The notes beneath the pieces are model-generated. The model did not search any database. It was not told the DNA's origin and saw only the letters and a list, made by a program, of their open reading frames with translations. Shown one piece after another: positions 54,575 to 63,020 of a DNA stretch of 64,000 bases. The stretch is from Flavobacterium luteolum. Its GTDB lineage: Bacteria > Bacteroidota > Bacteroidia > Flavobacteriales > Flavobacteriaceae. Position numbers and translations under genes: made by a program. How positions within the stretch are numbered: the stretch's first letter is position 1; each line of letters starts with the position of its first letter. Location of the stretch: positions 3,272,501 through 3,336,500 of the forward strand of contig NZ_CP114286.1 in NCBI RefSeq assembly GCF_027111275.1, given 5' to 3'.

Positions 54575-54612
54575 ACTAAAACGTTTTTGTAAGTTTTGCT
54601 TACATATATTTG
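54575..54612 (+). promoter_or_regulatory. promoter and operator of the second LacI gene
   Basis: ACTAAAACGTTTTTGT (54575-54590) is a 16-bp near-palindrome with central CG. A -7 box TATATTTG is at 54605-54612. The operator covers the -33 position, fitting autorepression. It differs by one base from the perfect site at 55704. Confidence 0.65.
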
Positions 54613-54650
54613 CGATGTACTAAAATATTCAACAATAAATTTTTAGCCCG

Positions 54651-55661
54651 ATGAAAAAGATTACAATTAGAGATATTGCGAAACAGGCAGAAGTTTCTAT
54701 TTCTACTGTGTCTTTTGTGATCAATGGTAAAGGCGAAAAAATGGCCATTAGTCCAACGGTAATCAAAAAAGTTCAAGATGTAGCACAAAAACTGCAATAT
54801 AAACCAAGCATGATTGCGAGCAGTTTGCGAACTGGAAAAACAAGATCTATCGGACTTATTGTGGAAGATATATCCAATCAGTTTTTTGCAGACTTGGCAA
54901 GGGTCATTGAAGACGAAGCAAAAAATATAAATTACAGAGTTTTTTATTGCAGTACAGGAGATGATAATGAGCGTTCTGAGGAATTAATTCAGAGTCTTTT
55001 ACAGGCTAATGTGGAAGGTTTTATCATTACGCCAACCCGAAATTTAGAGAAAACAATCAGTCAGCTCTTAAAATTGCAAAAGCCAGTAGTGTTAATTGAC
55101 AGGTATTTTGCGAATCAAAAAGTAAGTCATGTTGTAATGGACAATTACGAAGGATCTTATTCAGCAACTAAATTTTTGATTGATAAAGGAAGAAAAAATA
55201 TTGCTGTTGTAAATAATGAGTCTGGAATGATTCAGATGAAATTAAGAGAAAAAGGATATATCGCAGCGCTGAAAGAAGAAGGAATTTATAATGAAAACTA
55301 CACGCTTCATTTAGATTTTCATGCAAGTGAACAGAGTAGAATTGAGGCGATTATCAATTTCTTTAAGAAAAATAAAGAGATAGATGCTGTTCTTTTTTTA
55401 GCCAATTATCTTGGACTTGCGGGACTTCAGGCTTTTAGAGCTTTAAAATACAGAATTCCAGACGATATTTCGGTCATCAGTTTTGATGATCATGATAGTT
55501 TCAAACTCCATACGCCAACAATATCTGTAGTTGCTCAGCCTATAGAAGAAATAGCGGTAAAATCAATACAGTTATTAATGAGTCAGATGACAAACTTTGA
55601 TGATTTTAAAGTAGAGAAAGTTCTAAAGAAAGGAACTTTGATTGTCAGGGAATCCGTTTAA
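54651..55661 (+). CDS. LacI-family transcriptional regulator (mannose-glycan locus)
   Basis: A 336-residue LacI/GalR protein. The helix-turn-helix at residues 4-25 is 'ITIRDIAKQAEVSISTVSFV' and the hinge contains 'PSMIASSLRTGKT'. The sensor domain (60-330) begins 'RSIGLIVEDISNQFFADLAR', and the C-terminus ends 'GTLIVRES'. It precedes the SusCD pair by about 195 bp. Two copies of ACTAAAACGTTTTAGT-type palindromes, one before its own gene and one before SusC, are likely its operators. It is only distantly similar to the LacI protein at 1886. Confidence 0.92.
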   Translation: MKKITIRDIAKQAEVSISTVSFVINGKGEKMAISPTVIKKVQDVAQKLQYKPSMIASSLRTGKTRSIGLIVEDISNQFFADLARVIEDEAKNINYRVFYCSTGDDNERSEELIQSLLQANVEGFIITPTRNLEKTISQLLKLQKPVVLIDRYFANQKVSHVVMDNYEGSYSATKFLIDKGRKNIAVVNNESGMIQMKLREKGYIAALKEEGIYNENYTLHLDFHASEQSRIEAIINFFKKNKEIDAVLFLANYLGLAGLQAFRALKYRIPDDISVISFDDHDSFKLHTPTISVVAQPIEEIAVKSIQLLMSQMTNFDDFKVEKVLKKGTLIVRESV

Positions 55662-55673
55662 AAATTGAATTTT

Positions 55674-55694
55674 AAAAAGCTGAGGCTTTTTTTT
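55674..55694 (+). terminator. short terminator after the second LacI gene
   Basis: AAAAAGC and GCTTTTT form a 7-bp stem around a 4-nt loop (TGAG), followed by T residues. Confidence 0.6.
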
Positions 55695-55703
55695 AATCAT
55701 TTC

Positions 55704-55719
55704 ACTAAAACGTTTTAGT
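55704..55719. promoter_or_regulatory. perfect LacI-type operator ACTAAAACGTTTTAGT before SusC
   Basis: A perfect 16-bp palindrome with central CG, 138 bp upstream of the SusC start. It is related to the sites at 54575 and 22051. Confidence 0.7.
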
Positions 55720-55856
55720 AAGAATAGAAATACAGCAGGAATTCAAAAAGCTGCTAGGAATAATATTGCAAACAGAGAACAAATTTTTATTAATTATTTA
55801 AAAACAAACAACAGATCAAATCAACAAAACAAAATCAAAACCAATAACCAAAAAGA

Positions 55857-58800
55857 ATGCTTATGAGACGAATATTAGCAGTGTTAGGAGTGATATTGCT
55901 TAGCAGTTTAAGTGCTGCTGCGCAAAATCGATTAATAACCGGCATAGTTACAGATGCAGAAAACAAGGGAATTGTTGCTGCATCAATCGAGGTTCAAGGA
56001 AAGCCATTTAGTGCTGTTACAGATGCCGAAGGGCGATTTAAAATGAATGTTCCAGAAGGTAAAGTTACCCTTAATGTGTCTTCTATAGGGTTTCAAACAA
56101 GATTAGTAGTGCTTCAGGAAAAAGAAACAAGAATTGCTGTCATGTTAGTTGAAACTACGCAAGAATTAAAAGATGTTGTAGTAACTTCATTTGGAGTAAA
56201 AAAACAAAAGAAAAGTTTAGGTTACGCAGTTGGGGAACTAAAAGGCGAGGATCTGACAAAAAATAAGGAAATTAATTTAGGAAACGCTCTTCAAGGTAAA
56301 ATTGCTGGAGTAAACGTTTCGGCGCCAGTTACAGGGCCTTCGGGTTCTAGTCGCGTGGTAATTCGTGGAGCAACTTCTGCCTCTGGACTTAATCAGCCGC
56401 TTTATGTTGTAGATGGAATTCCGATCGATAATACACAGCAGGGAAATGCTGGAATGTGGGGAGGAGCCGATAAAGGAGATGGTATGTCTTCTTTCAATCC
56501 AGATGATATTGCTTCGATGTCAGTTCTTAAAGGTAGTGCCGCTTCTGCTCTTTACGGGTACAGAGGATCAAATGGTGTTATCTTAATTACAACCAAAAAA
56601 GGTAAAAACGGAACAGGAATCGGAGTAGATTTCAGTACAAATTCTTCCTTCAATACGCCTGCAAGCCTTTTAAAATGGCAAGATCAATATGGTGCTGGAG
56701 CTCCAGATGCGAACGGTGTGCCAACCAGATTTAACAATTTACAAGAACTTAGAGATTCCTATTATTTTGCATGGGGAGATAAATATGACGGAACTCCTTC
56801 ATTATCACTTGATGGTAAAACAAGACCATATCAGGCTTATGGAAAAGATAATGTGGAGAATTTCTACAGAACTGGATATTCTTTCAGTAATACTTTAGCG
56901 ATTTCTGGAGGAAACGAATCAACAAACTTTAGATTGTCTTTTGGAAATACTAAAGACGAATCTATTTTACCAGAAACTACTTTTGGAAGAAATAACGTGG
57001 CTTTGAGTTTAAATTCGGCTCCAAATAAAAGAATTAGCATAGAAAGTAATGCTCAATATATTTCAGAGAAAAGCCATAATCGTCCATATTTAAATGATTC
57101 GCCAAGAAATCCGTCTTTCCCAACAACATTCATGACGCCAGGAACAGATATCAGATGGATAAGCAATCCTTATGATGCAAACGGTGGAGAAGAAGACTTT
57201 TTTGGAGCAAACGTATATCATACAAATCCTTATTTTGCTACAAAATCGCCGCTAAACGATGACCTTAGAAAACGTTTTATTGGTTCAGCAAAAGTAAATT
57301 ACAACATTACAGATAAAATTTATGCTAAGGCTGTTATTGGTATTGATGATATTAATTATGAATATACTGAAATCGAGCCTACTGGAATAAATTACAGCCC
57401 AGGCGGATCTATTGAAAACAGAGTTGAAACTCGTTCTGAAGTAAATGCTTCTGGTTTCTTAGGCTACAAAGGAGATATTGCTAAAGATCTTTCATTGGAT
57501 GCTTTTATTGGAGCAAACCGTCAGCATAATAGATACAGCGGCATCAAAATGAAAGGAAATAATTTTATTGTTCCGTTCAAATATTTCTACGGAAATACAC
57601 AGCCAGATAAAACAGAAAAATTATTCTCAGAAAGCGAAGTAAACTCTCTTTTCTATTCTGCAGATATTGGATACAAAGATTTTTTATTCTTGAGTTTAAC
57701 AGGTCGTGAAGATTGGTTTTCAACTTTAGATCCTTCAAACAATAGTACTTTCTATCCTTCAGTAAGTTCAAGTTTCATTTACTCTGAAGTTATCGGTCTT
57801 CCTGAGTGGATTTCTTATGGTAAGATTAGAGCAGGTTGGGGTAACGTTGGTGGAGCATTGCCAGATGCTTATGCTTTAGCATTGACTTATACTACGCCAG
57901 ACGGACAGACAGATTCTTTAGGACAGCCAATTTTGGGTGTAAATGGAGAAACAATTCCGAACAGAACTTTAAAACCTTATAATGTAAGTACAATTGAATT
58001 TGGTTTTGAAAATACATTTTTCAATAACAGAGTGAGTACAGATTTGACTTTCTACAGCAAAAAAACAACTAATGATATTACAGATGCCGATGTTTCTCAG
58101 GCTTCAGGATACAGAACAACAAAAATCAATGTTGGGGAAATCTTAAATAAAGGGGTTGAATTTGCTATTAATGTGAAAGCGGTTAAGACGCCAAGTTTTT
58201 CTTGGAACGTAGGTTATAATTTTGCTTATAATGATAGCGAAGTTTTAAATCTTTCGGATAAAATCACAACAAAAACATTAGAAGGAAACAGAGATGGAAG
58301 AGCTAATGTAGTTTTAGAAAAAGGACAGCCTTTTGGAGTGATTAAAGCGTATGATTATTTAAGAGACGCAAACGGAAATATTGTTTTGGATACAAATGGT
58401 AAATTCTTAAGAGGAAATTTAATTATTGCTGGACAAGGCGTTGCACCAACATCTATGGGACTTTCAAATGATTTTTCATATAAAAACTTTACACTTTCAG
58501 TTTTTGTTGATGCAAAATTTGGAGGAGAAATCTATTCGGCTACAAACCAGTTAGGAACACGTTACGGATTGTCTGAAATTACACTTCCAGGTCGTGAAAA
58601 CGGTATCGCAGTAAGCGGAAATGATGTTAATGGAAATCCAGTTAATACCACAGTTTCGGCTTATGATTACTGGAGAAGTTATAGTGATGTAACCTCAAAC
58701 TTTGTTTACGATGCCGATTTTGTTAAGCTTAGAGCAATTTCATTTGCTTATAATTTCCCAAAAGCATATTTGCAGAAAACACCATTCCAGTCTGTTAGTT

Positions 58801-58955
58801 TAGCATTTTCTGCTCATAATTTATGGACTATTTATGACAAAGTTCCAAACATCGATCCTGAGTCAAATTACTCAAATAGTAATGCGCAAGGTATGGAAAG
58901 AGCTTCTATGCCATTGACAAGAAACTATGGTTTTGCACTTAATGTCAAATTCTAA
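55857..58955 (+). CDS. SusC-like TonB-dependent transporter (mannose-glycan locus)
   Basis: A 1032-residue SusC transporter. The signal peptide ends near 'LSAAAQ'. The start may be 55857 or the ATG at 55863 (MRRILAVLG). The carboxypeptidase-like domain (25-100, 'ITGIVTDAENKGIVAASIEV'), TonB-box region 'LKDVVVTSFGVKKQKKSLGY', plug ('LGNALQGKIAGVNVSAPVTG', 'MSVLKGSAASALYGYRGSNG') and barrel ending 'YGFALNVKF' are all present. No STN domain is seen, so regulation is by LacI rather than an ECF sigma. It pairs with the SusD gene that overlaps nothing and starts 10 bp later. Confidence 0.93.
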   Translation: MLMRRILAVLGVILLSSLSAAAQNRLITGIVTDAENKGIVAASIEVQGKPFSAVTDAEGRFKMNVPEGKVTLNVSSIGFQTRLVVLQEKETRIAVMLVETTQELKDVVVTSFGVKKQKKSLGYAVGELKGEDLTKNKEINLGNALQGKIAGVNVSAPVTGPSGSSRVVIRGATSASGLNQPLYVVDGIPIDNTQQGNAGMWGGADKGDGMSSFNPDDIASMSVLKGSAASALYGYRGSNGVILITTKKGKNGTGIGVDFSTNSSFNTPASLLKWQDQYGAGAPDANGVPTRFNNLQELRDSYYFAWGDKYDGTPSLSLDGKTRPYQAYGKDNVENFYRTGYSFSNTLAISGGNESTNFRLSFGNTKDESILPETTFGRNNVALSLNSAPNKRISIESNAQYISEKSHNRPYLNDSPRNPSFPTTFMTPGTDIRWISNPYDANGGEEDFFGANVYHTNPYFATKSPLNDDLRKRFIGSAKVNYNITDKIYAKAVIGIDDINYEYTEIEPTGINYSPGGSIENRVETRSEVNASGFLGYKGDIAKDLSLDAFIGANRQHNRYSGIKMKGNNFIVPFKYFYGNTQPDKTEKLFSESEVNSLFYSADIGYKDFLFLSLTGREDWFSTLDPSNNSTFYPSVSSSFIYSEVIGLPEWISYGKIRAGWGNVGGALPDAYALALTYTTPDGQTDSLGQPILGVNGETIPNRTLKPYNVSTIEFGFENTFFNNRVSTDLTFYSKKTTNDITDADVSQASGYRTTKINVGEILNKGVEFAINVKAVKTPSFSWNVGYNFAYNDSEVLNLSDKITTKTLEGNRDGRANVVLEKGQPFGVIKAYDYLRDANGNIVLDTNGKFLRGNLIIAGQGVAPTSMGLSNDFSYKNFTLSVFVDAKFGGEIYSATNQLGTRYGLSEITLPGRENGIAVSGNDVNGNPVNTTVSAYDYWRSYSDVTSNFVYDADFVKLRAISFAYNFPKAYLQKTPFQSVSLAFSAHNLWTIYDKVPNIDPESNYSNSNAQGMERASMPLTRNYGFALNVKF

Positions 58956-58965
58956 TTCTAAAAAG

Positions 58966-60480
58966 ATGAAAAATAGATATATCAAAATATTTTGTATCGC
59001 AATTGTTGGTGCTTTGACATTAGCTTCATGCGATAAAGGATTCGAAGAAATGAATAAGAATCCAAACGCTTTAACTGATCCAGCTGTAAAATCAATGTTT
59101 ACACTTGCTGAGATTTATGTAGACGGACAAGATTTTTCTAATACAAGAGGAAACAACTTATACGCAGCGCAAATTGTACAGCAGTTTTCTTCACTGGGAG
59201 GACCAGGTTCAAAATACAGTTATTCTTCGGAGTATTCAGCTGCACTTTTTGGCGAAACTTACGGAAAAGGATTAAATCAGATTTTCCAGCTATTATCTGT
59301 GGTAGAAAATACACCAGAAAACTCAAATATGATTCAGGCATGTAGAATCATGAAAGTTTTCTTGTTCCAAAAATTGACAGATACTTATGGTGAAGTTCCT
59401 TATTTTGAGGCTGGAAAAGGATACAACGGAAACGTATTTTCTCCTAAATATGACACACAAGAAGCTATCTACAATGATCTTTTAAAAGAATTAGACGAAG
59501 CAGGAACTGCTCTAGATGCTGGAAAACCTTTCGTTGGAAATGCAGATTTGTATTATCAGAGCGATGTTGCAAGATGGAAAAAACTGGCAAACTCTTTAAT
59601 GTTAAGAGTAGCAATGCGTTTGTCTAAAGTAAATCCTGCAAAAGCAAAAGAATTTGTTGAAAAAGCCTATTCAAAAGGAGTTTTTACTTCAAATGATGAC
59701 AGTTTGGTTTTAAAACATGATGCAGGTCCTGCAGGAGTTAAAACCAATCCAATTACATCTTCTTGGGTTAGAAACGATTTGAATGGAGGAGAATCGAACA
59801 TTAAATTCAGTAAAACATTCATTGATTTATTGAAAAATACAAACGATCCACGTTTAAGAATCTATGCAAAACTGGAAGCAACAGGAAATAATAACCCAGC
59901 AAGTCAGCAAGGTTTGGCAAATGATGCAAAAGAATTTCCAGGAGGAGACAAAAAATTGTTCTCAGACCCAAATACTTCTACAGTATTGCGTTTGGATGCA
60001 CCAACTTTAATTATGTCTTATGCTGAGGTTCAGTTTTTATTGGCTGAAGCCGCAGTAAAAGGATGGAACGTTGGCGGATCTGCTCAAACTTATTATGATA
60101 ATGGAGTAAGAGCGGCGATGAATATTTTAACCATTTTTGGAGATAAAGTGCCTGCTGTTACACTTGCAGAATACAATACTTACATTACAACATATCCATT
60201 TAAAGCTGCAGGAACAGAAGCAGAGAAAATCGAACAGATTATCACTCAAAAATGGATTGTATTATTATTCAACGGTTTTGAGGCATTCTCAGAATACAGA
60301 AGAACAGGTTACCCAGTTTTAGTTCCTGTTAATGACCCAACTGGAGAAACAAAAGGAACAATTCCGAGAAGATTAATTTATGATCAGTCAGAACTTATTA
60401 CAAACGAGGCTAATTATAAAGAAGCAATTCAACGTCAAGGTTTAGATTTAATGACCACAAGAATCTGGTGGGATAAATAA
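58966..60480 (+). CDS. SusD-like outer-membrane lipoprotein
   Basis: A 504-residue SusD-like protein. I start at ATG 58966 (MKNRYIKIFCIAIVGALTLA) because the in-frame ATG at 58927 lies inside the SusC coding end and precedes the signal peptide by 13 residues. The lipobox is 'LTLASC' (C22), and the next segment 'GFEEMNKNPNALTDP' is typical of the SusD-like subgroup whose sequence diverges from classic RagB. The C-terminus has 'QKWIVLLFNGFEAFSEYRRT'. It partners the SusC gene 10 bp upstream and is followed by a strong terminator. Confidence 0.92.
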   Translation: MKNRYIKIFCIAIVGALTLASCDKGFEEMNKNPNALTDPAVKSMFTLAEIYVDGQDFSNTRGNNLYAAQIVQQFSSLGGPGSKYSYSSEYSAALFGETYGKGLNQIFQLLSVVENTPENSNMIQACRIMKVFLFQKLTDTYGEVPYFEAGKGYNGNVFSPKYDTQEAIYNDLLKELDEAGTALDAGKPFVGNADLYYQSDVARWKKLANSLMLRVAMRLSKVNPAKAKEFVEKAYSKGVFTSNDDSLVLKHDAGPAGVKTNPITSSWVRNDLNGGESNIKFSKTFIDLLKNTNDPRLRIYAKLEATGNNNPASQQGLANDAKEFPGGDKKLFSDPNTSTVLRLDAPTLIMSYAEVQFLLAEAAVKGWNVGGSAQTYYDNGVRAAMNILTIFGDKVPAVTLAEYNTYITTYPFKAAGTEAEKIEQIITQKWIVLLFNGFEAFSEYRRTGYPVLVPVNDPTGETKGTIPRRLIYDQSELITNEANYKEAIQRQGLDLMTTRIWWDK

Positions 60481-60505
60481 TTTTTAAATTGGTTGGTTAG
60501 TTAAG

Positions 60506-60540
60506 ATAAGTCGGGTAATGAGCATACCCGGCTTATTTTT
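60506..60540 (+). terminator. rho-independent terminator after the SusD gene
   Basis: ATAAGTCGGGTA and TACCCGGCTTAT form a 12-bp stem (one G-T) with a 7-nt loop and a T run. Confidence 0.8.
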
Positions 60541-60912
60541 AAAATCTGCAATTGATTGATCTGAGAAGTAAATATTTGAAAAGTTATTTTATAGATTCAA
60601 ATACCCTTTTTTTCGCATAAAACAAATTTGGTTCTGCTGAAAAAGATGGATTTTATATTCTGTATTTTAAATTTCAAAATAATATACTTAAAGTTTATTT
60701 CAGTTGTTTGAGTTTAAAAACAATCCATATCAAAATCAAAATAAAGCATAAGGCAGTGGTAAAGAAAATATTTCTAGTTGTATTTTAGAGTTACTAACAA
60801 AGAATAAATTCTAAAGAGAAGGAATAATGCGGTCAGTTGTTTCCTTCTCTAAACTGCCAAATTACTTACCTTTTTTAGTAATTTTAAAAGGTATTAATAA
60901 TTACTCAGTAAA
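60541..60912 (+). other. leader region of the GH2 gene with a hairpin at 60815-60850
   Basis: The gap holds no gene. AGAGAAGGAA (60815-60824) and TTCCTTCTCT (60841-60850) form a perfect 10-bp stem around a 16-nt loop, 62 bp before the GH2 start. No T run follows, so it is not an ordinary terminator and may be a leader structure. No operator palindrome like the one at 55704 is seen here. Confidence 0.45.
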
Positions 60913-62901
60913 ATGAATTATCAAAAACAACTTCATTGGATAATGTCCTTATTTCTGACAGGTTTTACATCAATCGCCTTTTCGCAGAAAATTGATTTAA
61001 AAAGCAATTGGACGTATCGTGAAGAAAAAACACAAAAATGGTATTCGGCTAGTGTTCCGGGAGAAATTCATACCGATTTGCTAAACAGTAAATTAATACC
61101 AGATCCATTTTACAGAGATAACGAAAAAAAACTGCAATGGATTGAACGCAAAAATTGGGAATACAAAACTACTTTTCAGGTTTCGGCAAATATGCTGAAA
61201 AAGAAAAATACAGAATTGGTTTTTGACGGATTAGATACTTACGCATCAGTTTACTTAAACAATCAATTAGTTTTAAAAGCCGATAATATGTTCCGTCAAT
61301 GGAGAGTTGACGTTAAAAAAGTCTTGAAATCAGGGAATAACGATTTGCGAATCGTATTTCAATCGGCACAAAATGTAGTCGATTCGCTGGCTAAAAAAGA
61401 TTACCCATTTGTAATTCCAGACAATCCTCGTGCTTATGTACGCAAAGCACAATACCATTTTGGCTGGGATTGGGGACCAAAATTCACAACTTGCGGAATC
61501 TGGAAAACGCTAAGATTTGAAGCTTACGACGAAAAAGAACCTGATAAGCCTTACGTTTTAAATCGAAAAATTGAATTAATACAAGACAAAGACAGTCTTG
61601 GTCGCTCTTTTTATTTTAAAATTGATGGAAAGCCAGTTTACATGAAAGGAGCCAATTATATTCCATCGGATGCTTTTCTTTCGAGAGTGACGAAAAAAGA
61701 ATATGAAAAAATAGTTTTATCTGCCAAAGAAGCCAATATGAATATGCTTCGCGTTTGGGGCGGAGGTATTTACGAAGACGATTATTTCTATGATTTATGC
61801 GATAAATACGGAATAAATGTCTGGCAGGATTTTATGTTCGCGGGTACAATGGTTCCTGGAGATGACGCTTTTTTTGATAATGTAAAAAAAGAAGTTCAGT
61901 ATCAGGTAAAAAGATTGCGCCATCATCCAAGTATTGTTTTATGGTGTGGCAATAACGAATCTGATGAAGCCTTTAAAAATTGGGGCTGGATGAAAAGTTT
62001 CAAAATTTCAAAGCAAGATTCCATTCGTTTATGGAAAGACTATACGCGTTTGTTTCATGACAGTATTCCGAAATGGGTAAAAGAAGTCGATGATAAACGT
62101 CCATATTTAAGTTCTTCGCCATTATACCATTGGTCTAAAGCAAAAAGTATCACCGAAGGAGATAGCCATTATTGGGGAATTTGGTGGGGATTGGAAGATA
62201 TTGAAGCCGTTCAGAAAAAAACAGGAAGATTTGTAAGCGAATACGGAATGCTGTCTTTACCAAATTATAATTCAATTGAAGGTTTTACTTCTCCAGAAGA
62301 CCGACATTTATATTCAGATATACTAAAAGTACATTTAAAAGCGGGCAAAGGTTTTGAAAAGTTAGATTCCTATCTCAGTAAGTATTTCATCGATGCTTCA
62401 AAAATAAAAAATATGAATCTGGAAGATTATGCCTATTTGAGTCAGTGTCTGCATTATTATTCCATAAAAAATATAGTCGGTACACATCGTACTAAAGCGC
62501 CTTATAATATGGGAACTTTAGTTTGGCAATTAAACGACTGTTGGCCTGTAGCAAGTTGGAGCATTACCGATTACAATAACCGACAGCCAAAAGCCGCTTG
62601 GTACGCTATAAAAGAAGCATACAGAGATGACATAAAACCAGAAACCGATTTTACACATCCGAAAGATTTACCATTAGAAGACCCAAAAATCAGTTGGAAA
62701 ATAAAAGGGAATAACATAATTATAAAAGCACAGAAAGTGGCAAAATATGTTTGCGTTTCAATGAAAGGTTATAGTGGAAAATGGAGCGATAATTATTTTG
62801 ATCTAAAATCAGGAGAAGAAAAAACAATTTCGTTTGAAGGGAAAATTGTGAAACCTGAGATTAAGATTTATTCTTTGTATGAGGTTCTTAAAAGGTACTA
62901 A
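60913..62901 (+). CDS. GH2 beta-mannosidase-like enzyme, unusually short
   Basis: A 662-residue secreted protein (signal ending near 'SIAFSQ') related to GH2 beta-mannosidases. The N-terminal sugar-binding domain (25-205) has 'SVPGEIHTDLL' and 'QYHFGWDWGPKFTTCG'. The TIM barrel (about 225-520) has acid/base E349 in 'WCGNNESDEA' and nucleophile E443 in 'FVSEYGM'; 'LVWQLNDCWPVASWS' follows. Family members usually have 820-870 residues. The immunoglobulin-like domain between sugar-binding domain and barrel appears to be missing (junction around residues 205-217), and the domain after the barrel is also short (around 570-590). It probably trims beta-mannose from N-glycan cores. Confidence 0.87.
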   Translation: MNYQKQLHWIMSLFLTGFTSIAFSQKIDLKSNWTYREEKTQKWYSASVPGEIHTDLLNSKLIPDPFYRDNEKKLQWIERKNWEYKTTFQVSANMLKKKNTELVFDGLDTYASVYLNNQLVLKADNMFRQWRVDVKKVLKSGNNDLRIVFQSAQNVVDSLAKKDYPFVIPDNPRAYVRKAQYHFGWDWGPKFTTCGIWKTLRFEAYDEKEPDKPYVLNRKIELIQDKDSLGRSFYFKIDGKPVYMKGANYIPSDAFLSRVTKKEYEKIVLSAKEANMNMLRVWGGGIYEDDYFYDLCDKYGINVWQDFMFAGTMVPGDDAFFDNVKKEVQYQVKRLRHHPSIVLWCGNNESDEAFKNWGWMKSFKISKQDSIRLWKDYTRLFHDSIPKWVKEVDDKRPYLSSSPLYHWSKAKSITEGDSHYWGIWWGLEDIEAVQKKTGRFVSEYGMLSLPNYNSIEGFTSPEDRHLYSDILKVHLKAGKGFEKLDSYLSKYFIDASKIKNMNLEDYAYLSQCLHYYSIKNIVGTHRTKAPYNMGTLVWQLNDCWPVASWSITDYNNRQPKAAWYAIKEAYRDDIKPETDFTHPKDLPLEDPKISWKIKGNNIIIKAQKVAKYVCVSMKGYSGKWSDNYFDLKSGEEKTISFEGKIVKPEIKIYSLYEVLKRY

Positions 62902-62938
62902 GATGCTAAGGTTCTAAGGGACAAAGGTTTTTTGTAGA

Positions 62939-62956
62939 GACGCACCGCAGTGCGTC
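62939..62956. repeat. 18-bp palindromic repeat GACGCACCGCAGTGCGTC
   Basis: GACGCAC and GTGCGTC pair around CGCA, the same type as the perfect palindrome at 20925. A 'ctaagatgctaaggttctaag' stretch before it is another repeat-like piece. Together they fill the gap between the GH2 and GH92 genes. Confidence 0.6.
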
Positions 62957-63020
62957 TAACATACAGAATTTAAAAATATTTGCGTCAAACTTAAACAGAC
63001 GCAATCAAAAATAAAAATAT

